A stretch of DNA of 64,000 bases from positions 62,001-126,000 of the forward strand of contig DDGC01000002.1 in assembly GCA_002337455.1 (NCBI GenBank), read 5' to 3'. The notes beneath the pieces are model-generated. The model ran no database searches and was not told the origin of the DNA. It saw only the letters and a list, made by a program, of their open reading frames with translations. This document shows positions 61,746-64,000 of this stretch, piece after piece; the stretch's first letter is position 1, and each line of letters begins with the position of its first letter. Both the position numbers and the translations under genes were made by a program. The DNA is from Rhizobiales bacterium UBA1912 (GTDB taxonomy: Bacteria > Pseudomonadota > Alphaproteobacteria > Rhizobiales > Devosiaceae).

Positions 61746-63376
61746 GTGCTTTGCCCCAACCCGCAACGCTCGCCAACCTGATCCAGCAGGCGGCCAAGCG
61801 CTACGGCGACACCGAGGCCATCATCGCCGCCGATGGGCGCATGAGCTACGCGCAGATCGATCGTGACAGCAACATAGTAGCACGCGCCCTTGCCGCGGCC
61901 GGCATTGCAAAGGACGACCATGTCGGCATTTGCGCCGGCAACACTGGCCAATGGGCGACACTGTTCTATGGTATCGCCAAGGCTGGGGCGGTGTGCGTGC
62001 CAATCAACACACGGCTCAAACCTGCGGAAATCCGCTACCAGCTCGACCAGGCCAAGGTCAAACTGCTGTTTCTCGCAGATCGATTGCTTTCGATCGATTT
62101 TATCGGGCTGTTTGAGGACGTCGCACGAGGGATGACTGGCGGCTATCCGCAACCCGACCTGCCGAATTTGCTCGAAGTGATCCTGCTGGGCGAAGGCAGG
62201 CATCCCCATTGCCGCGCTATAGCTGAATTTCTCGCTTGCGGTGCCGACGAAAATTCGATGCCGGTCCCGCCCGGCGAGGACGATATTGCGCTTATCCAAT
62301 ATACGTCCGGCACAACGAGCCTGCCAAAGGGCGCCATGCTGACCCACCAGGCAATGGTGCGAAACGCTGCGGCAGTCGCGGGCCGCATGGGCCTGGCGCG
62401 GGACGATCGCTATCTCAGCGCCCGCCCGTTCTTCCACGTTGCCGGGACGACGCTTTCCATCGCCGCCTCCGCCGCAGTCGGCGCCACGCTGGTCACCATG
62501 CTGCGATTTACCGCCGAGGATGCCGTTGCCTTGATGGAAACCGAAGCCTGCACGCATTTTTCCGGCAATGATACAATGTTCCTGATGCTGCTCGAACGGG
62601 ATGGCGCCCGGCAGAAAAGCCGCCTGCGCGGTGGGTGGGCGGCCGCCTCTCCTCCGGTGATCGAGCGCGCCGTATCAGAACTCGGTGCCCGCGACCTTGT
62701 GGTTGCCTATGGGCTGTCGGAAGCCTCTCCAAATGTCGCGATGTCCGATCGCAACGATGCGATCACCGACCGCATTGCGGGTTGGATGCACCCCCATGCA
62801 GGGCTCGAGGTGCGGATCGGCGATCCCCGGACGGGCCGAAATTTGCCAGTCGGGCAGCGCGGGGAGATCCAGGTGCGCGGCTGGACAGTGATGCGAGGCT
62901 ATTTTGACAAGCCCGAGGAAACTGCCACGGCGCTCGGCGAGGACGGTTTCCTACGCACCGGCGACCTGGGCGTGATGGCGGAGGACGGCCGGATACGCTT
63001 TCTGGGTCGGCTCAAGGAGATCATCCGTGTTGGCGGCGAAAACGTTTCGCCGGGCGAGATTGAGGACGTTCTTCTCACCCATCCGGCGATTGCTCAGGCT
63101 CAGGTTGTCGGGATGCCCGACCCGCGCCTGATCGAGGTTCCGGTTGCTTACGTGGTGCCAAAGAGCGGCAATGCGCTTCGGGCCGATCAATTGCTGGCAT
63201 GGGCCAGAACGCAGATGGCGGGCTACAAGGTGCCGCGCCATATCGCGATCATCGACAGCTTCGAACCGTTAGGTCTTACAGCCAGCGGCAAGGTTCAGAA
63301 AGCGCGGCTCAAGGACGATGCAGCTGAAAGGTTCGGCCCAACGGATAACTGGCGGGCTGGATCGCGCCAAGCGTAG
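61742..63376 (+). CDS. AMP-forming acyl-CoA synthetase
   Basis: A 544-residue adenylate-forming ligase. Motifs: IQYTSGTTSLPKGAMLTH (P-loop-like), AYGLSEASP, GEIQVRGWTVMRGYFDKPEETATAL, LRTGDLGVMAEDGRIRFLGRLKEIIRVGGENVSPGEIE and KVQKARL with the C-terminal catalytic Lys. It adenylates an organic acid and transfers it to CoA, so the cluster has two separate activating systems, this and the SucCD-like ligase. Start ATG 61742 overlaps the lyase stop (ATGA). Confidence 0.94.
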   Translation: MSALPQPATLANLIQQAAKRYGDTEAIIAADGRMSYAQIDRDSNIVARALAAAGIAKDDHVGICAGNTGQWATLFYGIAKAGAVCVPINTRLKPAEIRYQLDQAKVKLLFLADRLLSIDFIGLFEDVARGMTGGYPQPDLPNLLEVILLGEGRHPHCRAIAEFLACGADENSMPVPPGEDDIALIQYTSGTTSLPKGAMLTHQAMVRNAAAVAGRMGLARDDRYLSARPFFHVAGTTLSIAASAAVGATLVTMLRFTAEDAVALMETEACTHFSGNDTMFLMLLERDGARQKSRLRGGWAAASPPVIERAVSELGARDLVVAYGLSEASPNVAMSDRNDAITDRIAGWMHPHAGLEVRIGDPRTGRNLPVGQRGEIQVRGWTVMRGYFDKPEETATALGEDGFLRTGDLGVMAEDGRIRFLGRLKEIIRVGGENVSPGEIEDVLLTHPAIAQAQVVGMPDPRLIEVPVAYVVPKSGNALRADQLLAWARTQMAGYKVPRHIAIIDSFEPLGLTASGKVQKARLKDDAAERFGPTDNWRAGSRQA

Positions 63377-63654
63377 CATTTTTGCCCGTGATCCTTGGCA
63401 GACGGAATGGCTATTTCGGCAACCGGTAGCGACCGAATGCCCGCAAGAGGCACCAACGCCGCAGAGGGCGAAATCTCCGGGCAATTTGAAGGTCATATTT
63501 CCCGAGGGCGGCGCCGAACCGCGCCATCGAGATTTTTCTCGGCGCGCGACTGTCCAGGTCCGCAACCGATTCCGGCACCTGACGGACATCTTGACAGCGA
63601 TCGCCCCGTCTTTGCAGGAAGCGGCTTCCGCGACAAAAGCAGTCAGAGAGGCGA

Positions 63655-63728
63655 TGGAGCGGGTGAAGGGAATCGAACCCTCGTCGTAAGCTTGGGAAGC
63701 TTCTGCTCTACCATTGAGCTACACCCGC
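63655..63728 (-). tRNA. tRNA-Gly (anticodon CCC)
   Basis: The minus strand reads as a 74-base tRNA: acceptor GCGGGTG with CACCCGC, D arm GCTC...GAGC, anticodon loop TTCCCAA giving CCC, T arm with GGTTCGATTC, discriminator T and an encoded CCA. It reads GGG glycine codons. Confidence 0.93.
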
Positions 63729-64000
63729 ACGGTCCGCGCTGGACGAGTGCCTGTTTGCTGCAAATCGGGGCAACCGTCAAGTCGAGCGCAATGCTCGGCC
63801 CGCCGGTCAGACAAGGTTTCGCGAAAAGTTTATCTCGGCGTGGTTTCAGTTCTTTTCCCGCCTATCGCTGCGGCCCGACGGCCAACACGATGATGTCGTT
63901 GCGACAATTGCGGCAAAAAATCGGCGCAGCGCTGTTGATATCGCGATCCCGCGCGTCTATTGTCTTAAGTCAACATTCTATCTCTGCACGATGACCGGCC

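Noticed and set aside
46414..63376. A complete 4-hydroxyphenylacetate degradation island
   Set aside because: Only hpaBC and the hpaA/hpaR-like regulators are present; no extradiol dioxygenase, dehydrogenase, isomerase or hydratase of the meta-cleavage route was found.
43503..63376. Integrated mobile element
   Set aside because: No integrase, transposase, attachment repeats or flanking tRNA target repeat was found; the tRNA-Gly lies 280 bp outside and no second copy of its end is seen at the left side.
63395..63994. Open frame covering the tRNA-Gly and the right end
   Set aside because: It runs through the tRNA on the opposite strand and its translation is low-complexity and unrecognisable.
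1..64000. CRISPR arrays, riboswitches and rRNA
   Set aside because: No regularly spaced direct repeats, no recognisable aptamer sequence and no rRNA stretch were seen on either strand.

Overview
The window is a 64 kb piece of a GC-rich alphaproteobacterial chromosome. 5-aminolevulinate synthase-type heme synthesis, a class I lysyl-tRNA synthetase, a PodJ-like polar factor, the ligase-associated PdeM/Lhr repair pair and a TauE-TIGR02186 pair point to the order Hyphomicrobiales. My best guess is the Devosia/Pelagibacterium group, but that placement is inference from gene content. I see no rRNA, CRISPR array, insertion sequence, integrase or replication origin. One tRNA, Gly(CCC), lies near the right end.

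Region 1 (1-12.7 kb) holds housekeeping and regulatory genes: tex (cut by the edge), an L,D-transpeptidase, an OmpA-like lipoprotein, hemA with an FNR-type box, a GST, a tandem DUF1428 protein divergent from a MarR regulator, mscL, a PAS hybrid histidine kinase, two LuxR-type response regulators, and a TetR/VOC pair with two clear operators. Region 2 (12.9-33.7 kb) holds core functions: the large PodJ-like protein, a TauE/SafE exporter, the PdeM and Lhr-like repair pair, a short-chain dehydrogenase, a MATE pump, pyrD, an S24 repressor, class I LysRS, a TerB protein, and a GT2 glycosyltransferase facing a CelD-like acyltransferase. Region 3 (33.9-42.9 kb) holds a glutarate/glutaryl-CoA module (CoA-transferase, gcdH and a LysR regulator), an inactive-looking site-2-protease homologue, a quinoprotein alcohol dehydrogenase with a fused N-terminal cytochrome c followed by a XoxJ-like binding protein, and an Rrf2-controlled SnoaL-like protein.

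Region 4 (43.2-63.4 kb) looks like an accessory catabolic region. It opens with the remnant of an AraC regulator. Next come a TRAP transporter, an HpaB/HpaC two-component flavin monooxygenase, and HpaA- and HpaR-like regulators. The rest is a 13 kb divergent cluster: a tripartite tricarboxylate transporter (TctABC), a mandelate racemase/muconate lactonizing-type enzyme, a succinyl-CoA-synthetase-like CoA ligase, two enoyl-CoA hydratases, a CaiB-type CoA-transferase, a nitronate monooxygenase-like flavoprotein, a MarR regulator, and divergently an HMG-CoA-lyase-like enzyme overlapping an acyl-CoA synthetase. Many neighbours overlap by 1 or 4 bases, as in tight operons. Read together, the set describes uptake of an organic acid, its activation to a CoA thioester, hydration/dehydration, and retro-aldol cleavage. 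I cannot match it to a described pathway.

Non-coding stretches were read on both strands. The larger ones are 2905-3643 (a frameshifted reading frame and an FNR box), 7623-8064 (a long inverted repeat and a terminator), 42867-43502 (a degraded AraC gene), 63377-63654 and 63729-64000. In the last two I see nothing beyond the tRNA between them.
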